From positions 1 to 64,000 of the forward strand of contig CAIOHJ010000142.1 in NCBI GenBank assembly GCA_903858085.1: a stretch of DNA of 64,000 nucleotides, written 5' to 3'. Below the pieces are notes generated by a model that searched no databases, was not told where the DNA came from, and worked only from the letters and a program-made list of their open reading frames with translations. Numbering within the stretch: the first letter of the stretch is position 1; each line of letters begins with the position of its first letter. This DNA comes from an uncultured Chloroflexota bacterium. Lineage in GTDB: Bacteria > Chloroflexota > Anaerolineae > Caldilineales > Caldilineaceae. Made by a program: the position numbers and the translations under genes. Of this stretch, positions 44,244 through 55,233 are shown piece by piece.

Positions 44244-46301
44244 GTGTACAAATTTTTTGGTACAGTTGTAATCTGGATCGGGCTTGGAACAGCCCTGTGG
44301 GTCGGCAGTGGGGCCAGCCTGGCTCACTCCAGCGAAAAGGACTTCAGGCTGACAGCAACGACGACTCCGTATTCTAAAGTTTCTACACACCCTTCTGCAG
44401 CCACTTCCCGCTATTTTTTGCCTGTTGTCGCCCAAGCGCAGAACACACCCCTCCCAACCAGCTCTCCTACTGCTCTGCCAGAGGGCACAGCGACACCTGC
44501 TGCCAATGGCCGTTCCCCCCTCGGTACCAATCTACCCAAACTTACCAGCTGGGAAATGCTGTGGACCTTGGACCAGGCACCGCTGGCGGGCGAATGGCTG
44601 ACTCAGTGCGACGAAAGTTGTGGATATACCTGGAACACCGGCGAGCAGGAGCAGCTGGTGCTGGATTCAGATGGCTGGGTCATTTCTTTTGGCAACAATC
44701 CAGCCAGACGGTTTACACATGTAGCATTGGCCTATTTCAACGGCGGCGCGAGTGTGGTTCCGGCCGGGGAGTGGACTGTCCTTTATGAAGGGGAGGCGAC
44801 AGTCGATTACGACTTTTCCCCCTTCGTCACAGAGATACATCGTGCTCCAGGTCGGGATGTGTTGCGAATTTCGCCGAGCGGTGATGACACCTTGCTGCGA
44901 ATTCGTATTTCTGACATCAACCCCGACAATCATCTGCGCAATTTGCATTTGATTCCGCCTGGCGGTATTTGTGACAACAATTTGTTTGTGTACGCTGAAA
45001 ATGCAGCAAGCTGCGGAGCAGGTATTTTTCAATCTTTTGTTGATGTCTATGCGAATGTTCGTTTTCACCCCCTGATGCTGCAGGCACTGCAGCACTACCA
45101 GGTGCTGCGGTTCATGCAATGGCAGGGGATTGTCGACGACCTGGAGGCAAAACCGTGGGAAGAACGTAGCCTTCCCAGCGATGCACTCTGGGGTACCGGC
45201 TGGGGAGTGAGCCCCCCTCTTGAATTGATCATGGAACTTTCCAATCTGCTGCATGCTGACCCCTGGGTACATATTCCATTTTGGGCCGACGACAGCTATG
45301 TCCGTCATTTTGCCGAACTGGCTCTCAGCCAGCTGGCTCCAACACGCACCCTGTACCTGGAATATGCGAACGAAGTTTGGAACAACGCCTATCCCTACAG
45401 CCTGTACGGAAGCCAGATCGAAGAGTGGGCTCAGCAACGTTGGCCGGATGCAACTTATCCAGACGGCTCTTCTGTTTCTGGCTATACGAAAAGAATGAAT
45501 TTTGTTGGCATGCGCTCCGCACAGATCTGCGCCATCTGGCACGAAGTCTGGGGCGCAGCAGCAGAACGCCTCCGCTGTATCATGCCCGGGGGGCCCTGGG
45601 AATTCCCTGCCCACGAGGCGCTCTCCTGCCCTCTCTATGCAGCCGAAACCGGCAAACCAAACTGCGCAGAGCAGATGTGGGCGGTCGCTGCCGCCCCCTA
45701 CTTCGGCGGCTACCTCGATGACAACGACAACGCCGCCGGCGGCTTCTTCGAACAGCTGGCAGCCTGGGCGAGCAGCGGACCCGCTGGACTGGACGCCCTC
45801 TTCCAAGAGCTGCGCACCGGCGCACTGCTCAACGGCCCCGATTTTGCCGATCAGGGAGCCCTGGCTGCCGCTGCCGAGGTCATGCGCGCCAACAAAACCG
45901 TCGCCGACGAATTCGATCTGGCCCTCGTCAGCTATGAAGGTGGCCAGCACCTCACCCCCCTCTCTGGCCCTGGCACCTCCTGCAGCGCCTGGAACGACGC
46001 CCCAGGCTGCGCCCCCTACCGCGCGATCCAAGAACTCTTTATTGCTGCCAACCGCGACCCCCGCATGGCTGCCCTCTACACGGACTATCTCAATTTGTGG
46101 CGGCAGTCCGGCGGCACACTGTTTGTCCACTATACAGCGGTCTCGCTGCCCAGCGGACAGTACGGATCCTGGGGCGCCAAAGAAAGTGTGCTACAACCCG
46201 ACGAACAGGCCCCCAAATACCAGGCGTTGCGCAGTTTCATCGACAACAACCCCTGCTGGTGGACAGGGTGTCCGCCAGCTACCCTGCCCACAACCCGTTG
46301 A
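44244..46301 (+). CDS. Secreted TIM-barrel glycoside hydrolase-like protein, unclassified
   Basis: 685 residues, GTG start with GGAGG. Signal peptide, then a Ser/Thr/Pro linker (about 35-90), then a large domain with many Trp and Tyr. The core LYLEYANEVWNNAYPYS resembles the proton-donor strand of clan-A hydrolases (Asn-Glu), and DLALVSYEGGQHL a second Glu strand ('YEGG'), both about 180 residues apart as in such enzymes. I cannot name a GH family. The C-terminal part has two Cys pairs. Proposed role: breakdown of an extracellular polysaccharide. Uncertain but the exported enzyme character is good. Confidence 0.65.
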   Translation: MYKFFGTVVIWIGLGTALWVGSGASLAHSSEKDFRLTATTTPYSKVSTHPSAATSRYFLPVVAQAQNTPLPTSSPTALPEGTATPAANGRSPLGTNLPKLTSWEMLWTLDQAPLAGEWLTQCDESCGYTWNTGEQEQLVLDSDGWVISFGNNPARRFTHVALAYFNGGASVVPAGEWTVLYEGEATVDYDFSPFVTEIHRAPGRDVLRISPSGDDTLLRIRISDINPDNHLRNLHLIPPGGICDNNLFVYAENAASCGAGIFQSFVDVYANVRFHPLMLQALQHYQVLRFMQWQGIVDDLEAKPWEERSLPSDALWGTGWGVSPPLELIMELSNLLHADPWVHIPFWADDSYVRHFAELALSQLAPTRTLYLEYANEVWNNAYPYSLYGSQIEEWAQQRWPDATYPDGSSVSGYTKRMNFVGMRSAQICAIWHEVWGAAAERLRCIMPGGPWEFPAHEALSCPLYAAETGKPNCAEQMWAVAAAPYFGGYLDDNDNAAGGFFEQLAAWASSGPAGLDALFQELRTGALLNGPDFADQGALAAAAEVMRANKTVADEFDLALVSYEGGQHLTPLSGPGTSCSAWNDAPGCAPYRAIQELFIAANRDPRMAALYTDYLNLWRQSGGTLFVHYTAVSLPSGQYGSWGAKESVLQPDEQAPKYQALRSFIDNNPCWWTGCPPATLPTTR

Positions 46302-46335
46302 CATTTCATCCATCCAATCCCAAAGGCCTTCATCC

Positions 46336-47130
46336 ATGCCAAAACTCACTGTAAAAGATCTGTTCGCCCTCAAAGGCCAACGCCAGCTGACCGAAATCTA
46401 TGTTCGCACCCCCAAAGAGGCGGCGGCCTGTGAAGCTGCCGGAATCGACCTGATCATCACCGCCGAACGCAGCGACTGCAGCGAAATCCGCAAGGCAGCC
46501 CCCAACACATTTCTGACGATCGGTCTGATCTACGGCGACTACACCAGCCCGTCTGAAGCCATCAAAGGTGGTTTCCGCGCCCTGCGCCTCGGTGCCGACG
46601 CCGTTTACTGCGGTTCCAGCTTGCAGTTCGTCGAAGCGCTGGCCAACGAAGGCATCCCCGTGGTCGGCCATGTCGGTTTCATCCCCTACAAAAGCACCTG
46701 GTTCGGTGGGTTCAAAGCGGTCGGCAAAAAAGCAGATGAGGCGCTGCAAGTCTATCAACGGACCCTGGACTATCAGAACGCCGGCGCCATCGGCGTCGAA
46801 ATCGAAATTGTCCCCCACAAGATCGCAGCTGAAATCTCCCGACGCGTCAAAATCCTGCTGATCGGAATGGGGAGCGGCACTGGCTGCGACGCCCAATACC
46901 TCTTCTCTACAGATATTCTGGGCGACAACGAGGGGCACATTCCCCGCCATGCCAAAGTCTACCGAGATTTCAAAAGCGAGTACCAACGCCTGCACCAGGA
47001 ATCCATCGCAGCCTTCCGCGAATTCAAAGAGGAGGTTGCCAGCGGCGTCTACCCAGCCACCCGACAGCTGATCGAAATTCAAGACGAAGAGTATGCCCGC
47101 TTTCTCGCCGGGCTGGAGGCACACCCATAA
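46336..47130 (+). CDS. Divergent PanB-like (ketopantoate hydroxymethyltransferase family) protein
   Basis: 264 residues with the PanB/phosphoenolpyruvate-mutase TIM-barrel pattern: GDYTSPSEAIKGG where PanB has DLPFGSY, GHVGFIP (PanB GHxGLTP), VEIEIVPHKIAAEIS with the expected Glu, and GMGSGTGCDAQYLFSTDILG (PanB GxGxxCDGQVLVxxDxLG). However the N-terminal motif and the VKLEGG-like segment are replaced (AVYCGSS), so one metal ligand and a lysine may be missing. It may have another substrate. It lies 34 bases after the secreted protein and before the trp operon. Confidence 0.7.
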   Translation: MPKLTVKDLFALKGQRQLTEIYVRTPKEAAACEAAGIDLIITAERSDCSEIRKAAPNTFLTIGLIYGDYTSPSEAIKGGFRALRLGADAVYCGSSLQFVEALANEGIPVVGHVGFIPYKSTWFGGFKAVGKKADEALQVYQRTLDYQNAGAIGVEIEIVPHKIAAEISRRVKILLIGMGSGTGCDAQYLFSTDILGDNEGHIPRHAKVYRDFKSEYQRLHQESIAAFREFKEEVASGVYPATRQLIEIQDEEYARFLAGLEAHP

Positions 47131-47146
47131 AAAGCCCCTGCACAGC

Positions 47147-47175
47147 TTGACAGCGGCCTGACAGCCGGGTATACT
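47147..47175 (+). promoter_or_regulatory. trp operon promoter
   Basis: TTGACA (47147-47152) and TATACT (47170-47175) at 17 bases, start near 47182. Confidence 0.8.
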
Positions 47176-47181
47176 CGCATC

Positions 47182-47498
47182 AATTGAATCGCAAATGACT
47201 GAGAACCGGAAAAGTACCTGACAAAGCGAGCTTCAGAGAATCCTCGGCAGCTGAAAAGAGGAGAGCAGCGCAGGCAGCGAATGGGCTGGGGAGTCAGGCA
47301 ACCAACAGCTGCGTGCTCCTACAACAGAGCAGCAGCTCAGTAGTCTGCTTCGGGAACGCCGCCGTTATCCTGGCGCTGAGAACGAGAAATTGCTCGGTTC
47401 TCACTGAGTGAGGCGGGCCACAGAAAGGCCCGCTTAAACAGGGTGGCACCACGGGGTCTTTGACAACCTCGTCCCCAATCCAGGGACGAGGTTTTTTG
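47182..47498 (+). promoter_or_regulatory. T-box leader, tryptophan type
   Basis: The conserved T-box core AAACAGGGTGGCACCACGG lies at 47436-47454, ahead of a terminator. Its UGGC bulge pairs with the GCCA 3' end of an uncharged tRNA with G at the discriminator, as in tRNA-Trp. Possible specifier UGG codons occur at 47282-47284 and 47287-47289 in a long stem I. Uncharged tRNA-Trp should stabilise the antiterminator and allow transcription of trpE onward. Trp specificity is inferred from downstream genes and the candidate specifiers. Confidence 0.9.
47465..47497 (+). terminator. T-box-controlled terminator
   Basis: 11-base stem (47465-47475 with 47483-47493), 7-base loop, continuing into T4. 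Overlaps the antiterminator alternative. Confidence 0.88.
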
Positions 47499-47518
47499 AT
47501 TGGTATGAGGAGGAATGC

Positions 47519-49027
<1,509 letters not shown>

Positions 49028-49041
49028 AACAAGGAGAGTCC

Positions 49042-50103
49042 ATGAGCGACACAGCACGCAAACGAATTCTGACCGGCGACCGCCCCACAGGAAAACTCCA
49101 TCTGGGGCATTTTATCGGCAGCCATCGCAACCGCCTGCGTTTTCAAGAACAGTACGAATGTTTTTTTCTGATCGCAGACCTGCACATGCTGACCACCAAA
49201 CCAGACAAGGAGAGCATCGAACACATTGCCGAGATCGCCCGCCTGATCGTGCTGGACCATCTCGCCATCGGCATCGATCCGGCCAAGGTCACCTTCTATC
49301 TGCAATCCGCCGTCCACGAGGTCTACGAACTGCAACTTTTGTTGTCCAGCCTGGTCACGGTGGAACGACTCCAGCAGCTCCCCACAATCAAAGACATGGC
49401 AGCTGCAGCCGGCCTGGATCAGATCCCGTACAACCTGCTCGGCTACCCCGTTTTGCAGACAGCCGACATTCTGATGCCGCGTGCCAATCTGGTCCCTGTC
49501 GGCAAAGACAACGAGAGCCATGTTGAGCTGGCTCGACAGATCGCCCGCCGCTTCAACAACGCCTACGCCGATGTCTTTCCACTGCCCGATCCCTACGTCG
49601 AAGGCGGTACCTTGATCGGCACCGACGGTCAGGCCAAAATGAGCAAAAGTCTCGACAACGCCATTTTTCTCAGCGACGATGCCAGAACTGTCGAACGGCG
49701 TGTGATGGGCATGTACACCGACCCCAATCGGGTCCGCGCCGACATCCCAGGCACCGTCGAGGGCAATCCAGTCTTCATCTACCACGACACCTTCAACCCC
49801 AACAAAGTAGAAGTCGACGATCTCAAGCAGCGCTACCGCACTGGCCATGTCGGCGACGTCGAGGTCAAAGAGAAGCTTGCCGCAGCGCTCAACCATTTTC
49901 TGGAACCGATGCGCGAACGACGGGCGCACTACGAAGCCCAGACCGGGTTTGTCGACGAGCTAATCTACAATGGGACACAACGAGCCAGAGAGGAGGCTCG
50001 ACAGACCCTTTCGGCAGTCAAGAAGGCCATGGGGCTGTCAGGTGCCTGGAACCGTATCAGCCGAGCCGCTGAAAAACGGCTCAAAAAACAGGAGTCGGCA
50101 TGA
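49042..50103 (+). CDS. trpS: Tryptophanyl-tRNA synthetase
   Basis: 353 residues, charges tRNA-Trp. Class Ic signatures: GKLHLGHFIGSH (HIGH type) and KMSKSLDN (KMSKS type), with DLHML and YPVLQTADIL Trp-binding segments. It lies 14 bases after trpE with AAGGAGA. Placing trpS inside the trp biosynthetic operon behind one T-box means a fall in charged tRNA-Trp raises both synthesis and charging. It overlaps trpG by ATGA. Confidence 0.96.
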   Translation: MSDTARKRILTGDRPTGKLHLGHFIGSHRNRLRFQEQYECFFLIADLHMLTTKPDKESIEHIAEIARLIVLDHLAIGIDPAKVTFYLQSAVHEVYELQLLLSSLVTVERLQQLPTIKDMAAAAGLDQIPYNLLGYPVLQTADILMPRANLVPVGKDNESHVELARQIARRFNNAYADVFPLPDPYVEGGTLIGTDGQAKMSKSLDNAIFLSDDARTVERRVMGMYTDPNRVRADIPGTVEGNPVFIYHDTFNPNKVEVDDLKQRYRTGHVGDVEVKEKLAAALNHFLEPMRERRAHYEAQTGFVDELIYNGTQRAREEARQTLSAVKKAMGLSGAWNRISRAAEKRLKKQESA

Positions 50104-50693
50104 TCGCCGTCATCGACAACTACGACAGCTTTACGTACAACCTGGTTCAGTTTCTCGGCGAACTGCTGCAGCAGAGGCCCGTGCGCGGACTCTCCAACGC
50201 GACCATTCGCGTCTGGCGCAACGACGAGATCGACGTAGAGGAGCTGGCCGAGCTGGCCCCGACCCACATCGTGATCAGCCCTGGGCCTGGCTCTCCCGAA
50301 AAAGACAGCGGCGTGAGCAACGCTGTGCTGCGTGTGCTCGGCCAGACAACGCCTGTGCTGGGCGTCTGCCTCGGCCAGCAATGCATCGGACATGTCTTTG
50401 GAGGCCGGGTCGTGCGCGCCCCCCAGTTGATGCACGGCAAAGTCAGCCCTGTCCACCATACCGGCAGGGGCGTCTTTGCTGGGTTACCTACCCCGTTCAT
50501 CGCCACACGCTACCACAGCCTGATCGTCGCCGAACCGCTGCCGGAGGTGCTGGAGTTAACCGCCCGCACAGAAGAAGGGGAGGTGATGGGGCTGCAACAT
50601 AGAACACTGCCGATCCATGGGGTCCAGTTTCATCCAGAGAGCATCCTGACCGAGCATGGCAAAGAATTGCTGGCCAATTTTTTGAGGTTGTAA
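50100..50693 (+). CDS. trpG: Anthranilate synthase glutamine amidotransferase
   Basis: 197 residues, class I glutaminase. IDNYDSFTYNLVQFLGE at the start, the nucleophile Cys in GVCLGQQCIGH, and the His-x-Glu pair in GVQFHPESILT. A stretch of about 10 extra residues (LLQQRPVRGLSNATIRV) sits after the first helix. Supplies ammonia to TrpE. Overlaps trpS by 4 bases. Confidence 0.96.
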   Translation: MIAVIDNYDSFTYNLVQFLGELLQQRPVRGLSNATIRVWRNDEIDVEELAELAPTHIVISPGPGSPEKDSGVSNAVLRVLGQTTPVLGVCLGQQCIGHVFGGRVVRAPQLMHGKVSPVHHTGRGVFAGLPTPFIATRYHSLIVAEPLPEVLELTARTEEGEVMGLQHRTLPIHGVQFHPESILTEHGKELLANFLRL

Positions 50694-50709
50694 GGAGATA
50701 CCCATACGT

Positions 50710-51732
50710 ATGACAGCCATCCAACAGGCGATTCATCAGCTCTTTTCTGGCCAAAGTTTGAGCACCACTGCGGCAGATGCCGCCATGACGCAGATCATGG
50801 AAGGAGAAGCCACCCCAGCGCAGATCGGCGCGTTTTTGGCAGCGCTGCGCATGAAGGGCGAAACAGTCGACGAGATCACAGGCTGCGCCCGTGCCATGAA
50901 ACGCAGCGCGCTGCCGGTGCGGCCGTCAATCGGCGACGCAGCGCTGGTAGATGTCGTCGGTACAGGAGGGGACAGCCTTGGCACCTTCAACATCAGTACA
51001 ACAGCAGCCTTTGTGGTGGCCGGGCATGGGGTCAAAGTAGCCAAACATGGCAACCGGGCTGTCAGCAGCCGCAGCGGAAGCGCCGATGTGTTGGCTGCAC
51101 TGGGTGCCAACTTACAGCTGAGTGCAGAACAGGCAGCAGAATGCATCGAAGAGATCGGGCTGGTCTTCCTGTTTGCACCCGCCTTTCACCCTGCCATGCG
51201 CCATGCCATCGGACCCCGCCGCGAGCTGGCCGCACGCACCCTTTTCAACATCCTGGGCCCTTTGACCAACCCCGCCAGCGCCACCCACCTGCTGGTCGGT
51301 GTGTTTTCACCCGCACTCACCGAACCCCTCGCCCAGGTGCTAGGGCAGATGGGGGCACGCGCAGCTTTTGTCGTACACGGCGGTACAGACGAGTTGAGCC
51401 TGAGCGGCCCCAACAGAGTCAGCCATCTGCTCAACGGGAAAGTCACCACATACGAGTTTGACGCTCTGGCCTTGGATCTGCCGCGCGCAGCGCTCAGCGA
51501 GCTATCAGGCGGCACCGCAGAAGAAAATGCGGCCATCACCCGCAGCATTCTGGACGGCTCGCAGCACGGGGCCAGGCGCGATGCCGTGCTGCTCAACGCA
51601 GCATTCGCCCTCAGCACAGAGTCCAATGACCTGGCAGCCGGTCTCGCCGCAGCCCGCCACAGCATTGAAAGCGGCAGCGCGCTCCGTCTGTTGGACGCCT
51701 ATGTACACAAAACCCGCCGCTTTTTGCCCTGA
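50710..51732 (+). CDS. trpD: Anthranilate phosphoribosyltransferase
   Basis: 340 residues, joins anthranilate to PRPP. Motifs: VDVVGTGGDSLGTFNIST (PRPP loop), KHGNRAVSSRSGSADVL, FAPAFHPAMRHAIGPRRELA and FNILGPLTNPA. Full length. AAGGAGA lies 11 bases before the ATG. Middle gene of the operon. Confidence 0.96.
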   Translation: MTAIQQAIHQLFSGQSLSTTAADAAMTQIMEGEATPAQIGAFLAALRMKGETVDEITGCARAMKRSALPVRPSIGDAALVDVVGTGGDSLGTFNISTTAAFVVAGHGVKVAKHGNRAVSSRSGSADVLAALGANLQLSAEQAAECIEEIGLVFLFAPAFHPAMRHAIGPRRELAARTLFNILGPLTNPASATHLLVGVFSPALTEPLAQVLGQMGARAAFVVHGGTDELSLSGPNRVSHLLNGKVTTYEFDALALDLPRAALSELSGGTAEENAAITRSILDGSQHGARRDAVLLNAAFALSTESNDLAAGLAAARHSIESGSALRLLDAYVHKTRRFLP

Positions 51733-51748
51733 GAAGAGAAGCACGACC

Positions 51749-52591
51749 ATGAAATCATCCAAATTGGACCTTGCCAAACAAAAAGGGGAAGTGCTCGACC
51801 AGATTATGGCTTGGAAACGGCAGGAAGTTCCCAGGCAAATGGAGAGCGCTCCGCTGGCTCAGGTCAAAGCCTTTGCCAGACTGGCTCCTCCTGCCCTGGA
51901 TTTTGCGGCTGCTCTGACCGCTCGGCCCGGTGTCAGCCTGATCGCCGAGATCAAGCGGGCAAGCCCCTCCAAAGGGCTGATCGCGCAGGAATGGAACCCA
52001 GAATTGATCGCCGAGACATACGCCCGCAACGGCGCAGCAGCCATCTCCTGCCTGACCGACAGTCGTTTTTTTCAAGGCCAGCTGGGATATTTGACCGCCA
52101 TCAAAGAAAGGCTACGCGAAATTGGGCTGTCTGTGCCCGTGCTCCGCAAAGATTTTCTCTATCATGAGTACCAACTCTACGAAGCACGCATGGCAGGGGC
52201 AGACGCCGTCCTCCTGATTGCAGGGGTGCTCCCAGACGGCGACCTGCATTCGCTGCGCCGGCTGGCCGAAGATCTGGGCATGGCAGCATTGGTGGAGGTC
52301 CACAATGAAGCTGAAACCGAACGAGCACTGGCCAGCGGAGCCCGCCTGATTGGGGTCAACAACCGCGACCTGCGCACCTTTCAGGTCGACATCACCACCA
52401 CCGGCCGCCTGCGCCCCCTGATCCCCCCTGGCTGTATCCTGGTGGGCGAGAGTGGCATCCGCACCCCCGAAGATGTGCGACAGATGGCCGCGATGGGATG
52501 CAATGCCATTCTGGTTGGCGAAACTTTCTGCAAGCTTCCCCAGTCAGAACGCGGCCAGAGCGTCAAGGCTTTTGTGCAGGCGGGTCGCTGA
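51749..52591 (+). CDS. trpC: Indole-3-glycerol-phosphate synthase
   Basis: 280 residues, TIM barrel converting CdRP to indole-glycerol phosphate. Catalytic segments: LIAEIKRASPSKG (Lys), SCLTDSRFFQG, VLRKDFLYHEYQ (Lys), LVEVHNEAE (Glu), GVNNRDLRTF and VGESGIRTPEDV. ATG 51749 is preferred over a longer out-of-context frame; AGAAGAG is 12 bases upstream. Free-standing, not fused to TrpF. Confidence 0.95.
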   Translation: MKSSKLDLAKQKGEVLDQIMAWKRQEVPRQMESAPLAQVKAFARLAPPALDFAAALTARPGVSLIAEIKRASPSKGLIAQEWNPELIAETYARNGAAAISCLTDSRFFQGQLGYLTAIKERLREIGLSVPVLRKDFLYHEYQLYEARMAGADAVLLIAGVLPDGDLHSLRRLAEDLGMAALVEVHNEAETERALASGARLIGVNNRDLRTFQVDITTTGRLRPLIPPGCILVGESGIRTPEDVRQMAAMGCNAILVGETFCKLPQSERGQSVKAFVQAGR

Positions 52592-52648
52592 CTGTTTGCA
52601 CAAAAGCGCCCGGAGCTACAAAAAATAGCTTGCACAGGAGACAGCACG

Positions 52649-53296
52649 ATGACCGTTGTCAAAATCTGTGGCACCACCTCGCTGGAAGATGCCCTGCTCG
52701 CCGCCGAAGCAGGTGCCAACCTGCTTGGTTTTGTTCTCTATCCCCCCTCCCCACGCTATGTGGCACCAGAGCAGGCAGCAAGAATTGTGGACGCTCTGCA
52801 CCGAGCTGTCCCCCACCCACCGCACTGCGTTGGAGTTTTTGTGAACGTTTGTGCGGCAGAAGTAGAGAATTTTTTGACAAATTCTTTTTTTGACTACGCG
52901 CAATTACATGGGGACGAAGACGAAAGCTGGCTGAGCGCCCTGGGTGGACAGGCCTTCAAGGCGATCCGCCCCTCAACTCCGGCACAGGCCCTGGAATACT
53001 CCGCCCGGCTGGCCCTGCCCCACTCCGCCCCGGGCCCCCATCTCCTGCTCGATGCCTACACCCCCCACGTTTACGGCGGCACCGGCCAACAAGCAGACTG
53101 GCAGAGCGCCGCTGCAGTGGCCCGCAACGTCGACCACCTGCTGCTGGCCGGCGGCCTCACACCCGACAATGTCGCAGCAGCCATCCAAACCGTCCGCCCA
53201 TGGGGAGTCGACGTCGCCAGCGGCGTCGAAGAACGGCCAGGGGTCAAAAACCCCCAGCGACTGCGCGCATTCCTCGACGCTGTACATCGCTGCTAA
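52649..53296 (+). CDS. trpF: Phosphoribosylanthranilate isomerase
   Basis: 215 residues, Amadori rearrangement step. KICGTTSLEDAL with the catalytic Cys, LLGFVLYPPSPRYV, FVN, YAQLHGDED, LLLDAYTPHVYGGTG (catalytic Asp) and LLAGGLTPDNV. AGGAGA upstream. Last gene of the operon; trpA and trpB are not in the window. Its stop overlaps the convergent selB stop by four bases. Confidence 0.95.
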   Translation: MTVVKICGTTSLEDALLAAEAGANLLGFVLYPPSPRYVAPEQAARIVDALHRAVPHPPHCVGVFVNVCAAEVENFLTNSFFDYAQLHGDEDESWLSALGGQAFKAIRPSTPAQALEYSARLALPHSAPGPHLLLDAYTPHVYGGTGQQADWQSAAAVARNVDHLLLAGGLTPDNVAAAIQTVRPWGVDVASGVEERPGVKNPQRLRAFLDAVHRC

Positions 53297-55224
53297 TCGT
53301 CTGCCATCAACACACGCCCCTCCCCCACACGCTGCGTGATCCGCCGGGCATCCATCTCTTCCAAAAGCGCCTGGGCATATTTCCGGCTCGTTTGCAGCAG
53401 ATCGCGCACCTCAGCCAGCGTGACGCTGCCCTTGGCCTGCAGATGGGCGACCACATGGCGGATCTGCGCAGCACACTCCTCGCTGCGCAACAACACCTCG
53501 CTGCCCAGCCAGACAAGTTGCCCTGTATCGACCAGGTACTCCAGAAGCGCACGCTCCTGCCCCAGACACTGAAGAACCTCCTGCACGATCGGAGGCGACG
53601 ACGGTGCTGCTGCGAAGGCAGCCAACAGGCGCTCGACCCGCTGCTGCTGCGCAGGGGTCAGGAGAGGCCGAAAAGCGGGCAGGCGCAGGCTCACATCGTC
53701 GCCCTCCACCACCCCCGACTGGATCAACCCATCCAGCAACAAATTGAAGGCACGTACAGGAAGCGTGGCGGACGGCAGCAGTCGCTGCAGCCGCCCACGG
53801 GCCTCGCTGCGTGGCATTCCACGGCGCAGAGGAAACTGCCGATGATACTCGGTGGCTGCAGCGACCAGGCTGGCGTCGAATCGTTGCCAGGCTGAATGGC
53901 TGACCAGCAGCGTTTCGTCCCCCGCAGCAAGCATCCGCAGACGCTGCTGGCGGAGAAGCTCCCCCAAAGCCTCCTCCGCCACCTCAGGCTCCAAATCTAC
54001 CGCTGCCCGCAGCGTCGCAGGAAACGCTATCTGCAGCGAATCCAGCGCCTGCAGCAGCATCTCCTCTGGCTGGCCGCGCGCCAGGGTGGCGAGCCGCTGC
54101 AGAGCCTGGGGATCGAAACGTCGCCACCGCCGTCTGGGCTGAGTACTCAACACACGGCCTCCGCCGAGGGTTACACTGGGGCTCGGCTGGCGCAGGACAA
54201 AACGATCACCCGGCACGGCCACAGCCGGCCGCTCCAGCCGCAGCTGCACCCACCCCTGCTGGCCAGGCTCGATCGTCTCACTCCCCAAGACGCGCACCAC
54301 AGCACGCAATTCGGCCGCTCCCACGAACAGATCGACGGTCTGGTTGTGCTTGAGCGGACGGGGGGCAGCGGCCAACAGACAAAACTGGGCGTCCAACAGC
54401 CGCGTGGGCTGCAAGGTCGCAGGGTGTGCCACCACATCACCGCGTTGCAGCTGGTCGACGCGGAGACCGGTAAGGTTGACGGCAAGTCGGCTGCCCGCCC
54501 TGCCCACTTCGACGGGCTGGCGATGGGTTTGCAGCGAGCGAATTCTGGCATTGAGCTGCGCTGGCAAAATCTCCACCGTGTCTCCAACCCGCAGTTCGCC
54601 ATCCAAAAGTGTGCCAGTCCCCACTGTGCCAAAACCGCTGAGACTAAAGACACGATCGACCGCCAGCCGTGGCAAACCACGGTTGCGACGGGGGGGCAGG
54701 CCAGCTACCAGATGAGCCAGCCGCTCTTTCAGCACAGCCAGCCCCAGCCCTGTGACCGCACTGACAGAGAGGATCGGTGCCCCATGCAGGTGGGTCGGCG
54801 CCAACAGATCGGAGACCTCCATCTGCACCAGTTCAAGCCACTCCGGATCGTCGACCCGATCGACTTTGGTCAGCACCACAACAGCCCCGGCAACACCCAA
54901 AAGATCCAAGATGGCCAGATGCTCGCGGGTCTGCGGCATCACCCCCTCATCCGCGGCAATGACCAACATTGCAGCGTCGATCCCGCCGATGCCGGCCAGC
55001 ATATTTTTGATAAAATCGATATGTCCGGGCACATCGACGATTCCGATCGTCTCGGGGAGGGCAGTTGGGGCCAGAGGGGGCAGTTGCCCCCAGGCAAAGC
55101 CGAGGTCGATCGTCATGCCGCGCGCTTTTTCTTCTTTGAGCCGATCCGGGTCCATCCCCGTCAGCGCCCGCACCAACGTAGATTTGCCGTGGTCCACATG
55201 GCCGGCAGTGCCAAGAACACGCAT
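53293..55224 (-). CDS. selB: Selenocysteine-specific elongation factor
   Basis: 643 residues. GTPase domain with GTAGHVDHGKST (P-loop), DVPGHIDF (G3) and TKVDRV (G4), EF-Tu-like beta-barrels, then winged-helix repeats; the last (VTLAEVRDLLQTSRKYAQALLEEMDARRITQR) is the SECIS-binding-type wing. SelB brings Sec-tRNA to UGA codons with a SECIS element. No selA, selD or tRNA-Sec is in the window, so these would have to lie elsewhere. It is 9 bases downstream of the coiled-coil gene on the same strand. Confidence 0.93.
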   Translation of the reverse strand: MRVLGTAGHVDHGKSTLVRALTGMDPDRLKEEKARGMTIDLGFAWGQLPPLAPTALPETIGIVDVPGHIDFIKNMLAGIGGIDAAMLVIAADEGVMPQTREHLAILDLLGVAGAVVVLTKVDRVDDPEWLELVQMEVSDLLAPTHLHGAPILSVSAVTGLGLAVLKERLAHLVAGLPPRRNRGLPRLAVDRVFSLSGFGTVGTGTLLDGELRVGDTVEILPAQLNARIRSLQTHRQPVEVGRAGSRLAVNLTGLRVDQLQRGDVVAHPATLQPTRLLDAQFCLLAAAPRPLKHNQTVDLFVGAAELRAVVRVLGSETIEPGQQGWVQLRLERPAVAVPGDRFVLRQPSPSVTLGGGRVLSTQPRRRWRRFDPQALQRLATLARGQPEEMLLQALDSLQIAFPATLRAAVDLEPEVAEEALGELLRQQRLRMLAAGDETLLVSHSAWQRFDASLVAAATEYHRQFPLRRGMPRSEARGRLQRLLPSATLPVRAFNLLLDGLIQSGVVEGDDVSLRLPAFRPLLTPAQQQRVERLLAAFAAAPSSPPIVQEVLQCLGQERALLEYLVDTGQLVWLGSEVLLRSEECAAQIRHVVAHLQAKGSVTLAEVRDLLQTSRKYAQALLEEMDARRITQRVGEGRVLMADD

Positions 55225-55233
55225 CTCGCTCTG

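Noticed and set aside
44667..46130. 487-codon minus-strand frame over the secreted glycosidase-like gene
   Set aside because: Plus strand has promoter, ribosome binding site and signal peptide; the minus frame has none.
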